In this document: in pieces, positions 5,676 through 13,414 of the stretch
Position numbering within the stretch: position 1 is the first letter of the stretch
Layout of the letters: every line of letters starts with the position of its first letter
Assembly (NCBI GenBank): GCA_934717895.1
Contig: CAKUZO010000045.1
Coordinates: forward strand, 1 to 14,191
DNA length: 14,191 nt
Direction of reading: 5' to 3'
Source: an uncultured Candidatus Melainabacteria bacterium
Lineage (GTDB): Bacteria > Cyanobacteriota > Vampirovibrionia > Gastranaerophilales > Gastranaerophilaceae
Position numbers and translations under genes: made by a program
Notes under the pieces: model-generated
Databases searched by the model: none
What the model was told of the DNA's origin: nothing
Seen by the model: the letters and a program-made list of their open reading frames with translations, nothing else

Positions 5676-7107
5676 CTTTACTTCCAAACCTTTCTAAACA
5701 CTTAAATTCTAAATATTTTTTCAATTCTTTTGAAGAAAATGTATAATACCCACCGCTTTTGTACTTTCCTAATAAAGATATATATTTTATAAAGCTGTCG
5801 CTTACAATAAATTCTTTCAAAACTTCTTCATCTAGTTCTGTTATTATATATAATCCACTATAAACTCCAACTCCTTTTGGGCATCTTAAAAGCTTAATGT
5901 CACTTTTTTGTTTAATCAGATTATTTATTGAATATTTATTTTTTAAAGTATCTAATATTCCTTGCGAGCGTCCAAAAGCATACCAACTTGTTCTTTTATC
6001 AAGACTTCTTGCCGATAATAATTCCTTATTCTTTTTTAAATATTCATAAAGATCTTTTGTTTTTTCTAAAATTTCTTCATTAATAAGTTTTCCATCAATA
6101 TAAGGATATATGCAAGTATATTTTTTGCCGGTAGAAGCTTTAATGATCGGAATGCAATAATCGGAAAACCCAAAATTGCCTATAAATACTTTGTCTGCTA
6201 ATGTCGCAAAACCATTTTTGACTTCCAGATTGTAATAACTATTTTTAGCTTTTTTTATTCTTTTTAGTATTGATAAGTTGTTTTCATTTGAAAAATAAAA
6301 ATTATTTTCAATATAAAAGTCATTGTAATCCAAATCCTCGATTTTAATAATTTTATTTAGGATATCGTCAAACTCATAATATTCAACTTGTTCGAGCATA
6401 TTGTTTTTATCAAGAACTGTTATAGCAGTATATGTTGTTGCATTAAAAAGTTGCTTATGTTTGTAGTCAATGATTTTGGTCAACAATTTCTTTTTGAGAA
6501 AAGTTTTTCGCATTGTCGCTGCTGCATTGCTATTAAAATAAGAATTTGGAGTTATATATCCAAGACGCCCGGTGTCGTTAAGCATGTTAATGCCAATTTC
6601 AAAAAATGGAATATACAAATCAGTCATACCGTCTTGTGAAAACGCATAGCGTTTAATTAAATCAACATCTGCAATATTATGAATGCGAACATAAGGGGGA
6701 TTTCCAACAACATAATCCATCTTTTTATTATATTTAGAAACAGTTAATGTATTCGCACAGATAACATTCCAGTTGACAATAATGTTTAGCCCTAAATCCT
6801 TTATAACATTATTTAAATTATCTATACATTTTTGTTTTTCTTCTTGGTTAATTTCAATTCCATAAATATTTGCTTCCAACAAACTTTGAATTTCGTCATT
6901 GCTTTTATTTAATTTTAAGCATTCTTCACAATAGCGTTTTGCAATTTCTATCAGGAATTGTCCATCTCCGCAACTATTATCTATAATATTTTTCCCGATA
7001 ATATGTGCACCGTTGTACCCAACAAGATCTAAAATAGTTGTAACAACTTGTTTAGGTGTATAAACTTTTCCTATACTTTTTCTTGCCAGCTTACTTTCTT
7101 TTTCCAT
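5644..7107 (-). CDS. Adenine-specific DNA methyltransferase (type II, Eco57I/TaqI-like)
   Basis: This enzyme transfers a methyl group from S-adenosylmethionine to the N6 of adenine in a target site, protecting host DNA from the partner nuclease. In the 487-residue form, motif X-like GKVYTPKQVV is at 13-22, motif I DNSCGDGQF at 43-51 (SAM binding) and catalytic motif IV NPPYVRI at 136-142. The order and the long C-terminal half, with NGFATLADKVF at its front, fit gamma-class enzymes with a C-terminal target-recognition domain. The start at 7107 is preferred over the in-frame ATG at 7158 because the methyltransferase motifs begin directly after it and because the promoter at 7163-7192 would start transcription at or after 7158. 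Its Shine-Dalgarno (AAAGAAAG) is weak. It is the first gene of a two-gene operon with the putative endonuclease. Methyltransferase first is the safer order for establishing in a new host. Sequence specificity is unknown. Confidence 0.92.
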   Translation of the reverse strand: MEKESKLARKSIGKVYTPKQVVTTILDLVGYNGAHIIGKNIIDNSCGDGQFLIEIAKRYCEECLKLNKSNDEIQSLLEANIYGIEINQEEKQKCIDNLNNVIKDLGLNIIVNWNVICANTLTVSKYNKKMDYVVGNPPYVRIHNIADVDLIKRYAFSQDGMTDLYIPFFEIGINMLNDTGRLGYITPNSYFNSNAAATMRKTFLKKKLLTKIIDYKHKQLFNATTYTAITVLDKNNMLEQVEYYEFDDILNKIIKIEDLDYNDFYIENNFYFSNENNLSILKRIKKAKNSYYNLEVKNGFATLADKVFIGNFGFSDYCIPIIKASTGKKYTCIYPYIDGKLINEEILEKTKDLYEYLKKNKELLSARSLDKRTSWYAFGRSQGILDTLKNKYSINNLIKQKSDIKLLRCPKGVGVYSGLYIITELDEEVLKEFIVSDSFIKYISLLGKYKSGGYYTFSSKELKKYLEFKCLERFGSKDEQLRVFASH

Positions 7108-7162
7108 ACTATACTTTCTTTGAAAATTGTCGGTCAAAATTTTCAACAGATAAAACATTGAT

Positions 7163-7192
7163 ATTTTAATCTAAAAAAACAGTTAGTGTCAA
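7163..7192 (-). promoter_or_regulatory. Sigma-70 type promoter of the restriction-modification operon
   Basis: On the minus strand, a perfect -35 TTGACA (7192-7187) is followed after 18 bases by TAAAAT (7168-7163). The predicted transcript would begin near 7156, giving a leader of about 50 bases to the ATG at 7107. It lies in the gap between rmuC and the methyltransferase, so the operon need not depend on read-through from rmuC. Confidence 0.65.
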
Positions 7193-7241
7193 TACCGGAG
7201 TCGTTTCAGGATAAGACAGAATACTCGGCTTATAATAAGGT

Positions 7242-8330
7242 TTAGTCGTTTCCCAAAAGGTCGTCAGGAATTGTCGGAACTACTTTTTCTGTTTTGCAAC
7301 CAAGTTTTTCAAGCTTTGTAATTTGCGTGATAATATTTCCTTTTCCGTCTAGTTTTTTTAATGAATTATCTAAATCTGTTCTAATTTTTAGTAATTCGCT
7401 AAGCAAAGCCGCAAATTTATCGTGAACACTTGAACAAAGTCTTGCCATTTCTTGAATATTTTTGTTCTGACGATCTACCACGTGGAAAGAATTTATTATT
7501 TTTAATGCCGCAAGCAGTGTTGACGGAGAAACAGGCATGACTTTATTTTTCCACGCATAATCCCACAATTGACAGTTGTCGCAAAACATCAAGGAGTAGC
7601 AACTTTCAATCGGAATAAACATTAGAACATAATCAGGAGAAACATTTTCTACTGAGTAATCCCTTTTTGCAAGTCCTGCAATATGTGATTTTGTTGAATC
7701 TGCAAACTGCTTTAAATGTATCTGTTTTTCTTCATCAGTTTCTGCGTTCACAAAGCTTTCCCAAGCTGAAAAAGAAGTTTTACTGTCAATGTAAACACAA
7801 CGACCTTCCGGCAAAAATATAGTTGCATCAGGTCTGCCTTCTGCTGTTCCCATTTGAATTTTATATTCTTCATCTTTTCTTAATCCGGAAGCTTCCAGTA
7901 CTCGCTCCAAAACGATTTCACCCCATCTTCCAGATGTTCTGTTATCCGCTTTCATAACATTTACGAGTGAATTTGCGTCGTGCGAAATTTTGTTTCCTGT
8001 TTCCAAAAAGTTTTTTATATTCAAATCAAATTTTGTAAAATTCTCGTTTTCTGCCTTAAAATTCTCTTCTGCACGACGTTCAAAATCCTCAATTCGTTCT
8101 CTGAAACGTTTGAAAAACTCTTCTAATTTTTCTTTATTTGTTTCGCTTAATTCTGTCGTACTTTCTTTAAAAACTTTATTAGCTGTGTTTTCAAAATATA
8201 ATTTCATCTGTTCTAGTGCTTCTGAGTGCATTTTTTCAGCTTGTTTATTATTTTTATTAACAAGCATAAACAAAAGGTACACGCACAAAGCACCAATAAA
8301 AAAACCAACTAAAAAGATTAAAATTTCCAT
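7242..8330 (-). CDS. rmuC: RmuC family DNA recombination protein
   Basis: RmuC proteins are membrane-anchored, predicted nuclease-fold proteins that limit recombination at inverted repeats in E. coli; the biochemical activity is poorly defined. The 362-residue protein starts with a membrane anchor (about 2-24, IFLVGFFIGALCVYLLFML). A charged coiled coil follows to about residue 115. The RmuC domain contains NRTSGRWGE, ERVLEASGL, RPDATIFLPEGR, YIDSKTSF and FIPIESCYSLMF. The D and E/K residues of the RPDA...DSK block are the PD-(D/E)XK-like core. The length is somewhat short but complete for the family. The ATG at 8330 has GGAGG six bases upstream and an extended -10 promoter beyond it. It lies upstream of the restriction-modification operon on the same strand, with its own promoter, and is divergent from the response regulator. 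A DNA-maintenance role fits the neighbours, though the link may be chance. Confidence 0.93.
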   Translation of the reverse strand: MEILIFLVGFFIGALCVYLLFMLVNKNNKQAEKMHSEALEQMKLYFENTANKVFKESTTELSETNKEKLEEFFKRFRERIEDFERRAEENFKAENENFTKFDLNIKNFLETGNKISHDANSLVNVMKADNRTSGRWGEIVLERVLEASGLRKDEEYKIQMGTAEGRPDATIFLPEGRCVYIDSKTSFSAWESFVNAETDEEKQIHLKQFADSTKSHIAGLAKRDYSVENVSPDYVLMFIPIESCYSLMFCDNCQLWDYAWKNKVMPVSPSTLLAALKIINSFHVVDRQNKNIQEMARLCSSVHDKFAALLSELLKIRTDLDNSLKKLDGKGNIITQITKLEKLGCKTEKVVPTIPDDLLGND

Positions 8331-8336
8331 ACATAT

Positions 8337-8382
8337 CCTCCGCGAATAAATTAATTATACCACAAGCAGATTAGACTAAAAA
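8337..8382 (-). promoter_or_regulatory. Extended -10 promoter and Shine-Dalgarno of rmuC
   Basis: On the minus strand, TGG-TATAAT (8362-8354) is a consensus extended -10 element. The matching -35 position (8382-8377, TTTTTA) is poor, as is common with extended -10 promoters. GGAGG at 8341-8337 is the ribosome binding site, six bases before the ATG at 8330. The leader is about 17 bases. Confidence 0.65.
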
Positions 8383-8404
8383 GATTAGTTTAAAATTTAA
8401 TTCA

Positions 8405-8434
8405 ACCATGCGGTTAAATTTCTGAAAGCATGGT
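8405..8434. promoter_or_regulatory. Dyad symmetry upstream of the response regulator
   Basis: ACCATGC (8405-8411) and GCATGGT (8428-8434) form a perfect 7-bp inverted repeat with 16 bases between. An alternative smaller hairpin, AACC-ATGC-GGTT, overlaps its left arm. The dyad lies between the rmuC promoter and the response regulator. It could be an operator for either gene, for example for autoregulation, or part of a leader structure. Confidence 0.35.
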
Positions 8435-8588
8435 GTAGAGCATGATTGAGGCGATAAATAAATCCAAAGATGTAGGACAAATTCTCAAACCCTCAACACA
8501 TCAATATCAATCAGGACATGTATGGAAAGAACCCTCTAAACAGAGTAGTATTTATAGTGTAGTGAGGGAACAAAATAGGGAGATAAAG

Positions 8589-9284
8589 ATGAGAGAATTC
8601 AAAAGACAATCAAGGGTATTATTAATAGATGATAACGCAGATCATTTGAGAGGTGTTAAAGAGTTAATTACGCTTGAAAGCAGCTATGAGGTTGTTGGTA
8701 CAACAACAAGTGCTAATCTTGGGATTAATCTTGCTAAAAAATATCGTCCTGATTTGATTTTGTTAGATGTAAATATGCCGGAAAAAGACGGACTACAAGT
8801 TTTACAAGAAATCGAAAAATTAGAGCTTGGAATTCGTGTTATTTGTTTAAGTGCTTATGATGATGCAGATTTGATTTTTAGAGCAATGAAGCTTGGTGCA
8901 AAAGGTTATGTACTTAAAACAATGGCTTCGGCTCAATTGATTTATGCAATGGACGAAGTTGCAGCAGGTAAAGTTTATCTTCCAACAGCTCTTACATCAA
9001 GATTTTTCGAATATTTCCAACAGTCATTCAAACAAGAAGTTGCAGCAGAGGAAGAAAATCTTCTTACATATTTAACAGCAAGAGAAGAAGAGGTTTTGGA
9101 TCTTCTCACACAGGGTAATAACTACAAGACTATTGCAAAACAATTATTTATCTCTGAAACTACTGTTAAGACTCACGTAAACAATATCTTCCAAAAACTT
9201 CAAGTAAATGATAGAACACAAGCTGTTTTGTACGCTCTTAATAACGGCTTTGGCAAAAGAAAACGAGCAAAAATGGCTGTTTAA
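8589..9284 (+). CDS. NarL/FixJ-family response regulator with LuxR-type HTH
   Basis: This is a DNA-binding regulator switched by phosphorylation. From the ATG at 8589 (231 residues), the receiver domain shows D14-D15 acidic pocket residues, the phospho-acceptor D60 (LLLDVNMP), S88 (CLSAYDD) and K110 (GYVLK). The LuxR/GerE helix-turn-helix spans about 160-222, with LTAREEEVLDLL, SETTVKTHVNNIFQKL and NDRTQAVLYA. AGGGAG six bases before 8589 supports this start. The frame stays open upstream to an ATG at 8442, which would add 49 residues (MIEAINKSKD...) but has no good ribosome site, so the longer form cannot be excluded. A small histidine kinase gene follows on the same strand, probably its partner, after a hairpin. 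The regulated genes are unknown; nearby repeats such as the dyad at 8405-8434 are candidates. Confidence 0.93.
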   Translation: MREFKRQSRVLLIDDNADHLRGVKELITLESSYEVVGTTTSANLGINLAKKYRPDLILLDVNMPEKDGLQVLQEIEKLELGIRVICLSAYDDADLIFRAMKLGAKGYVLKTMASAQLIYAMDEVAAGKVYLPTALTSRFFEYFQQSFKQEVAAEEENLLTYLTAREEEVLDLLTQGNNYKTIAKQLFISETTVKTHVNNIFQKLQVNDRTQAVLYALNNGFGKRKRAKMAV

Positions 9285-9313
9285 TAACAAAAGTTGCTAC
9301 TAATTAGGTATGT

Positions 9314-9345
9314 AAAGGTTCAGCCCATTTGTGAGCTGAGCCTTT
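9314..9345 (+). terminator. Hairpin between response regulator and kinase (weak terminator or attenuator)
   Basis: AAAGGTTCAGC (9314-9324) pairs with GCTGAGCCTTT (9335-9345): 11 pairs including one T-G wobble, with a 10-base loop. Only three Ts end the stem and AATG follows, so termination would be partial. It lies 29 bases after the regulator stop and 13 bases before the kinase start, which suggests lower kinase than regulator expression or 3'-end protection of the regulator message. Confidence 0.5.
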
Positions 9346-9358
9346 AATGTAGGTGATT

Positions 9359-10015
9359 ATGAACGAAATTATTTATGAGCAATCAAGATGCATAGCACAC
9401 GAGATGAGAAACCATCTTTCAATTTGTGAACTTTACACGCAAATTATCAGGAAAAATCTCGAAAAAGAAGGGATTAAAAATTCTTCGATAGAAAATGCCC
9501 TAAACTGCATTAACAAATCTCTAAAAATAATGAATAACAATCTTCTTGATTTGAAATCATTGAATAATTTTTCTCCTAAAATTTGTAGTATTAAAAAGAT
9601 TTTGGAAGAAGGGATTAAACTTTCGCAAGCCTATATTTGTGAAAAAGATATCAAAATTACATCTGACCTACAAACAGATGCGAATGTTTATATTGATGAA
9701 AACAAATTTTTAGCTTGCATAGTAAATATTATCAAAAACGCAATTGAAGCGATTTCCAATGATGGAGAAATCAATGTTTCATTGCAATTGACAGATGACA
9801 AAGCTCATATAAAAATTTCAAACAATGGTGAAGCAATTTCAGAAGAGAAACAAAAAGCAATTTTTGAAGAAGGTTTTACCACAAAACAAACCGGCTCAGG
9901 GCTCGGTTTGCATATTTGTGCAAATAATTTAAAAGCTCAAAATGCAATTTTAAAATTAATAGAGTCAACAGAGGAAAAAACAGTGTTTGAAATAATTTTG
10001 CTTCTTTACAAATAG
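9359..10015 (+). CDS. Small soluble sensor histidine kinase
   Basis: This 218-residue kinase has no membrane segment and no recognisable sensor domain before the dimerisation helix. The H-box CIAHEMRNHLS puts the phospho-accepting His at residue 14. The N-box NIIKNAIEAI lies at 123-132. The G1 region reads SNNGEAI (154-160), where D-x-G-x-G is usual. F-box-like FEEGFTTK leads to the G2 motif GSGLGL at 179-184. The Asp-to-Asn change in G1 occurs in other HATPase_c proteins, so activity is possible. The start is the ATG at 9359; a GTG at 9353 in the same frame would add two residues, and the nearby AGGTG is poorly spaced. It follows the response regulator gene, which is its likely phosphate acceptor. 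With so short an N-terminus, the signal probably comes through a partner protein or the cytosol. Confidence 0.88.
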   Translation: MNEIIYEQSRCIAHEMRNHLSICELYTQIIRKNLEKEGIKNSSIENALNCINKSLKIMNNNLLDLKSLNNFSPKICSIKKILEEGIKLSQAYICEKDIKITSDLQTDANVYIDENKFLACIVNIIKNAIEAISNDGEINVSLQLTDDKAHIKISNNGEAISEEKQKAIFEEGFTTKQTGSGLGLHICANNLKAQNAILKLIESTEEKTVFEIILLLYK

Positions 10016-10034
10016 TTACAATTTGGCAATAATC

Positions 10035-10064
10035 TTGATTTTTAATCCTTTATATTTATATAAG
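10035..10064 (+). promoter_or_regulatory. Candidate promoter of the 1108-residue protein gene
   Basis: TTGATT (10035-10040) is followed after 18 bases by TATAAG (10059-10064), or after 16 by TATATA (10057-10062). The words ATATAAGGGA occur twice, at 10058-10067 and 10071-10080; the second copy supplies the AAGGGA ribosome site just before the ATG at 10085. The gene may therefore be transcribed separately from the kinase. Confidence 0.45.
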
Positions 10065-10084
10065 GGAAAAATATAAGGGAAATT

Positions 10085-13000
10085 ATGGATTTTTTCAACT
10101 CGCTATCGCAGGTAGCTAAAAATAGAAGCAATTTCAAAAAATGGGAAGACAATCAACGCAACGAAAACGCACAGCGTGAAGAGCTTGCAAAAAGACGTCA
10201 ACACACACCGGAAGAACTCCAAAAAGCAAAAGAATATGGAAACACAATTATTGATGTTATTGATGTTATGGATAACCATTCTGAAAATGTTGCGGAAAAC
10301 GTTGAAACCGCAGTTGATCCATTATCCCAACTTGCAACAATAGCAGGTCTATTTGGATTTAACTGGCTTGCATTTAAAACTAAGTCTAAAAAGGATTTAC
10401 AGAATATTTTAGACTTTAATTCAAATATTAGAAAAACAGAAAAATACCAAGAACTTGCGCAAAAAGTTGAAGAACATCTTAAAAAAACTGACAAGCCGCT
10501 AGGCATGTTTGAACGAATTACAGATAAAAAAACTATTAGAAGAATTCAAGATCCTGAACTTAAACAAGAACTTACGGCATTCAAAAAAGCCGGTAAAAAA
10601 CAATTGATTAAATACCTTAAAGGTGCCGGTTACGCTCATGGACTTGCAATGCTCGGGACTGTCGGTTTGTTTATTGCAGCAACAATTTATGAAGCAAAAC
10701 TACAAACAGACAGTTCAAAAATTGCTCGTTATCAAGCAAGAAAAGTTCTTGAAGATCCGAAAGAATTTGTAAATTATACCCCGGAACAAATTGAGGCTGC
10801 AAAAAAAGAACTTGCAGAGCACCCTGAATTGACTAAAAAAGATAAAAAGTCAAAACTTCAATCAGGCATGTTCAAATCAATCTACAATATCATCAAAGAC
10901 AACCGTGCATATAGAAACGATAAAGCCGCAAGAGAAGATAACTCACAAAAAGTTACTCGTGAATTAACTCCGGAAGAACGTATTCAAGCAGAAAAAGACC
11001 AAGAAGTTATTCAAAGAACAGTCCGCATACTTAACAATGAAGCAGAAAAAAATTCTGAAAATATGGAAGTCGCGGCAAACGTAATTATTAACGGAACTCC
11101 GTTCCTAGGCGGTGCAATTGGTGCTGCAACAGGTTGGGTTCTAAACAAATTAAAAGTTTTTGATAAATTTGTTGAAAATCGAATTAATAAAGTAGGTTCA
11201 GAAGAAACTAAAAAATTGTACGAAGCTTTGAAAAATCCAAAATTAAAAGGATTTATGCATCATGCTAAATGGTCTCAATTCGCAAAATCAATGATGGAAG
11301 ACATAAAAAATTCTGGCGGTAAAAAACAACTTGATAAATCCTTTAAAGATATGACAGCAACTATGTTCGCAAACAGAGTCGGGAAACAATGGATATTCGG
11401 GGCATTTGGCTTTGTACTAACCGGTATTGCAGGTGCTATTATCGGTCTAAAACTTCAAAAATCAGCTGCTCGTGCAGGTCGTTTCACCGCAAAACGCGAA
11501 CTTGAAAAAAATCCTGAAAACTTTATCGGCTATACAAAAGATGATTATGAAGAAGTTCAAGATGTCAAAACAACAGATAAAAAGCCTAACAAATTCAAGG
11601 AATACGCCCTATTCCTTCCAAATGTAATGAAGCAATATTGGGCTTACAACAAGTATAAGAAGAACGAATACAAAGAAAAACAAGCTCTAAAAGATTTGTT
11701 GAAAAAGCAAGATGTAACACCGGAACAGCTTCGAGAAGCTAAAAACTTGCAACGAAAACTATTCAATACGTTTGAAAAAGTTGACGACAACTCACAAGTT
11801 TACTCCGAATCTATGGAAGCGGCGACAGAAATTGCTCAACCATTTATTCAATACGGCGGAATAGCATTAACTGTTTCTCCTGCTATTTACACACTCGTAC
11901 AAGTTGCTCGTGGAAAAATTACAGGCGCAAAACTTCTTGATAAAATCGTTAATAAATTGAATAGTACAACAAACTTGATGCAGAAAAAATGGTTCAAAAA
12001 ATACCTCAGCCATGTTGAGGATAACGTTTCAATTGTTCTTGATAACGTTAATGTAGGCAAAAACAAACCAATGGCAGCGCTTTTGAAAGACGTTGATCTG
12101 CAAAAAGATCCAATGCTTGAAGTTATCAGTAAAATATATTCTAACGGAAAAGACGGACTTGAAGGCTTTAAAAAACTTTCTGATAAAGATCAAATTGATT
12201 TTATATACAACTTACGAAATACTTTAAATAGAGCAATTGAACTAAACCCAAGTATTAAACTTAAACAAGCAGATATAGACAACTTCTTTAACGTAATTAC
12301 TCATGGCTGGGGCACAAAAGCCAAAAAATCTATAAATATGACGCCTGAATTAAGAGCTCAAATTTTAGATATGATACTTAATCCGAAAAACATTTCTCCT
12401 GAACAAGCGGAAAAAGCAAGAAAAGCCCTAGAATTGGCAACAAATGAAGAATTTGCAAATACTGTTTATTTATTTAGTCCAGGAATTCATGGTGTAATTG
12501 AATCTATAAAAACTTCAAATTTCTCAAAAGAATTTGACGAATTGTCTGCAAAACTACTTGAAGGAATAGCTCAAAAAGCTGGCGGATTAGTCCCTCTCAG
12601 CACTAAAACTATCAATTTGTTAAAACGCGTTTTAGGCGAAGAAAAATTCAACGCTTGTTTGAGCGAAGGTTCTCAATTCAATATTAAAACATTCCTTAAT
12701 CCTCAGGCTAATGGAGCAATTGCTAAACCGGAAGAGCTTCCAAAATTTGCAGGAATTTATCCGGAAGAAGCCAGAGAGCTTGCAAAAGCAGTTAAAAACA
12801 GAGTTAAAAATGCAACATTTAAAGAAGCATATAGTATTGCAAGCAATGTAGCTAGTCCAAAAGCATTTCTTGAGAAATATCAAGCTTTCGTTGAAAAAAT
12901 GTCACCGGAAGAATTTGCAACATTTGCAGAAGACAAACTCAATATGCCAAGTATGACAAAAGATATGATGCTCAAAATGATTCCAAAAGTTCAAAAAGTT

Positions 13001-13411
13001 TTTGATAACTTGCCAAAAGAAGAACTTGACAGAATCACATCAAAACTTGTCGAAGAATTCAACAAACGCCCTGATGAAATGATTAAATTAATGACAAGTG
13101 GCAAATTGTCAAGCATATTTATAACTCCACAATTAAGAACTGCGTTGGCAGCGGCAGGTATTAGCTGGGCAGCATTCACTATTGGAATCACATATCTTGC
13201 AGAAGCAATTATGGCAGATATGCAATTGAAAGCCGGCAGATTAGGTGTAATGAAGGCAATGGAATCTCTTGAAGATCCAGCATATTATGCAGATATTGAA
13301 CCGAAAGAAACAGTTGCGCAAAAAGTTGAAACAAAAGCTGATGAGCAATCTATTTCAAAAAGTGTAGACTCACAAAAATCAAACTTATTAGACAAATACA
13401 AGAAAATGTAG
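10085..13411 (+). CDS. Large unknown membrane protein with three related modules, 1108 residues
   Basis: No named family is recognised. The protein is helical and charged, with pairs of hydrophobic segments that recur. Unit A begins TPEELQKAK at 41, TPEERIQAE at 295 and TPEQLREAK at 545. Each copy continues to an SEN/SES-(V/M)-x-x-A motif and a hydrophobic helix. Unit B has a hydrophobic helix followed by LQ...(A/K)AR or KAGR and a (E/D)(D/N)P motif: near 180-230 (KVLEDPKEF), 431-485 (RELEKNPENF) and 1013-1070 (MESLEDPAYY). In copy three, A and B are separated by about 330 extra helical residues. Six membrane helices are predicted. No signal peptide is seen. The ATG at 10085 has AAGGGA closely upstream and a candidate promoter of its own. 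It follows the kinase gene and converges on the mgtC-like gene with 3 bases between stops. An envelope or intracellular-membrane role is plausible but unproven. Confidence 0.85.
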   Translation: MDFFNSLSQVAKNRSNFKKWEDNQRNENAQREELAKRRQHTPEELQKAKEYGNTIIDVIDVMDNHSENVAENVETAVDPLSQLATIAGLFGFNWLAFKTKSKKDLQNILDFNSNIRKTEKYQELAQKVEEHLKKTDKPLGMFERITDKKTIRRIQDPELKQELTAFKKAGKKQLIKYLKGAGYAHGLAMLGTVGLFIAATIYEAKLQTDSSKIARYQARKVLEDPKEFVNYTPEQIEAAKKELAEHPELTKKDKKSKLQSGMFKSIYNIIKDNRAYRNDKAAREDNSQKVTRELTPEERIQAEKDQEVIQRTVRILNNEAEKNSENMEVAANVIINGTPFLGGAIGAATGWVLNKLKVFDKFVENRINKVGSEETKKLYEALKNPKLKGFMHHAKWSQFAKSMMEDIKNSGGKKQLDKSFKDMTATMFANRVGKQWIFGAFGFVLTGIAGAIIGLKLQKSAARAGRFTAKRELEKNPENFIGYTKDDYEEVQDVKTTDKKPNKFKEYALFLPNVMKQYWAYNKYKKNEYKEKQALKDLLKKQDVTPEQLREAKNLQRKLFNTFEKVDDNSQVYSESMEAATEIAQPFIQYGGIALTVSPAIYTLVQVARGKITGAKLLDKIVNKLNSTTNLMQKKWFKKYLSHVEDNVSIVLDNVNVGKNKPMAALLKDVDLQKDPMLEVISKIYSNGKDGLEGFKKLSDKDQIDFIYNLRNTLNRAIELNPSIKLKQADIDNFFNVITHGWGTKAKKSINMTPELRAQILDMILNPKNISPEQAEKARKALELATNEEFANTVYLFSPGIHGVIESIKTSNFSKEFDELSAKLLEGIAQKAGGLVPLSTKTINLLKRVLGEEKFNACLSEGSQFNIKTFLNPQANGAIAKPEELPKFAGIYPEEARELAKAVKNRVKNATFKEAYSIASNVASPKAFLEKYQAFVEKMSPEEFATFAEDKLNMPSMTKDMMLKMIPKVQKVFDNLPKEELDRITSKLVEEFNKRPDEMIKLMTSGKLSSIFITPQLRTALAAAGISWAAFTIGITYLAEAIMADMQLKAGRLGVMKAMESLEDPAYYADIEPKETVAQKVETKADEQSISKSVDSQKSNLLDKYKKM

Positions 13412-13414
13412 AAA

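Noticed and set aside
7107..7158. Upstream ATG at 7158 as the methyltransferase start
   Set aside because: The promoter -10 ends five bases before it, so the ATG would be at or before the transcript start, and the added 17 residues precede the usual family N-terminus.
7990..8349. Plus-strand open frame of 119 codons opposite rmuC
   Set aside because: It lies antisense to the anchor and coiled coil of rmuC, which has a strong ribosome site and promoter.
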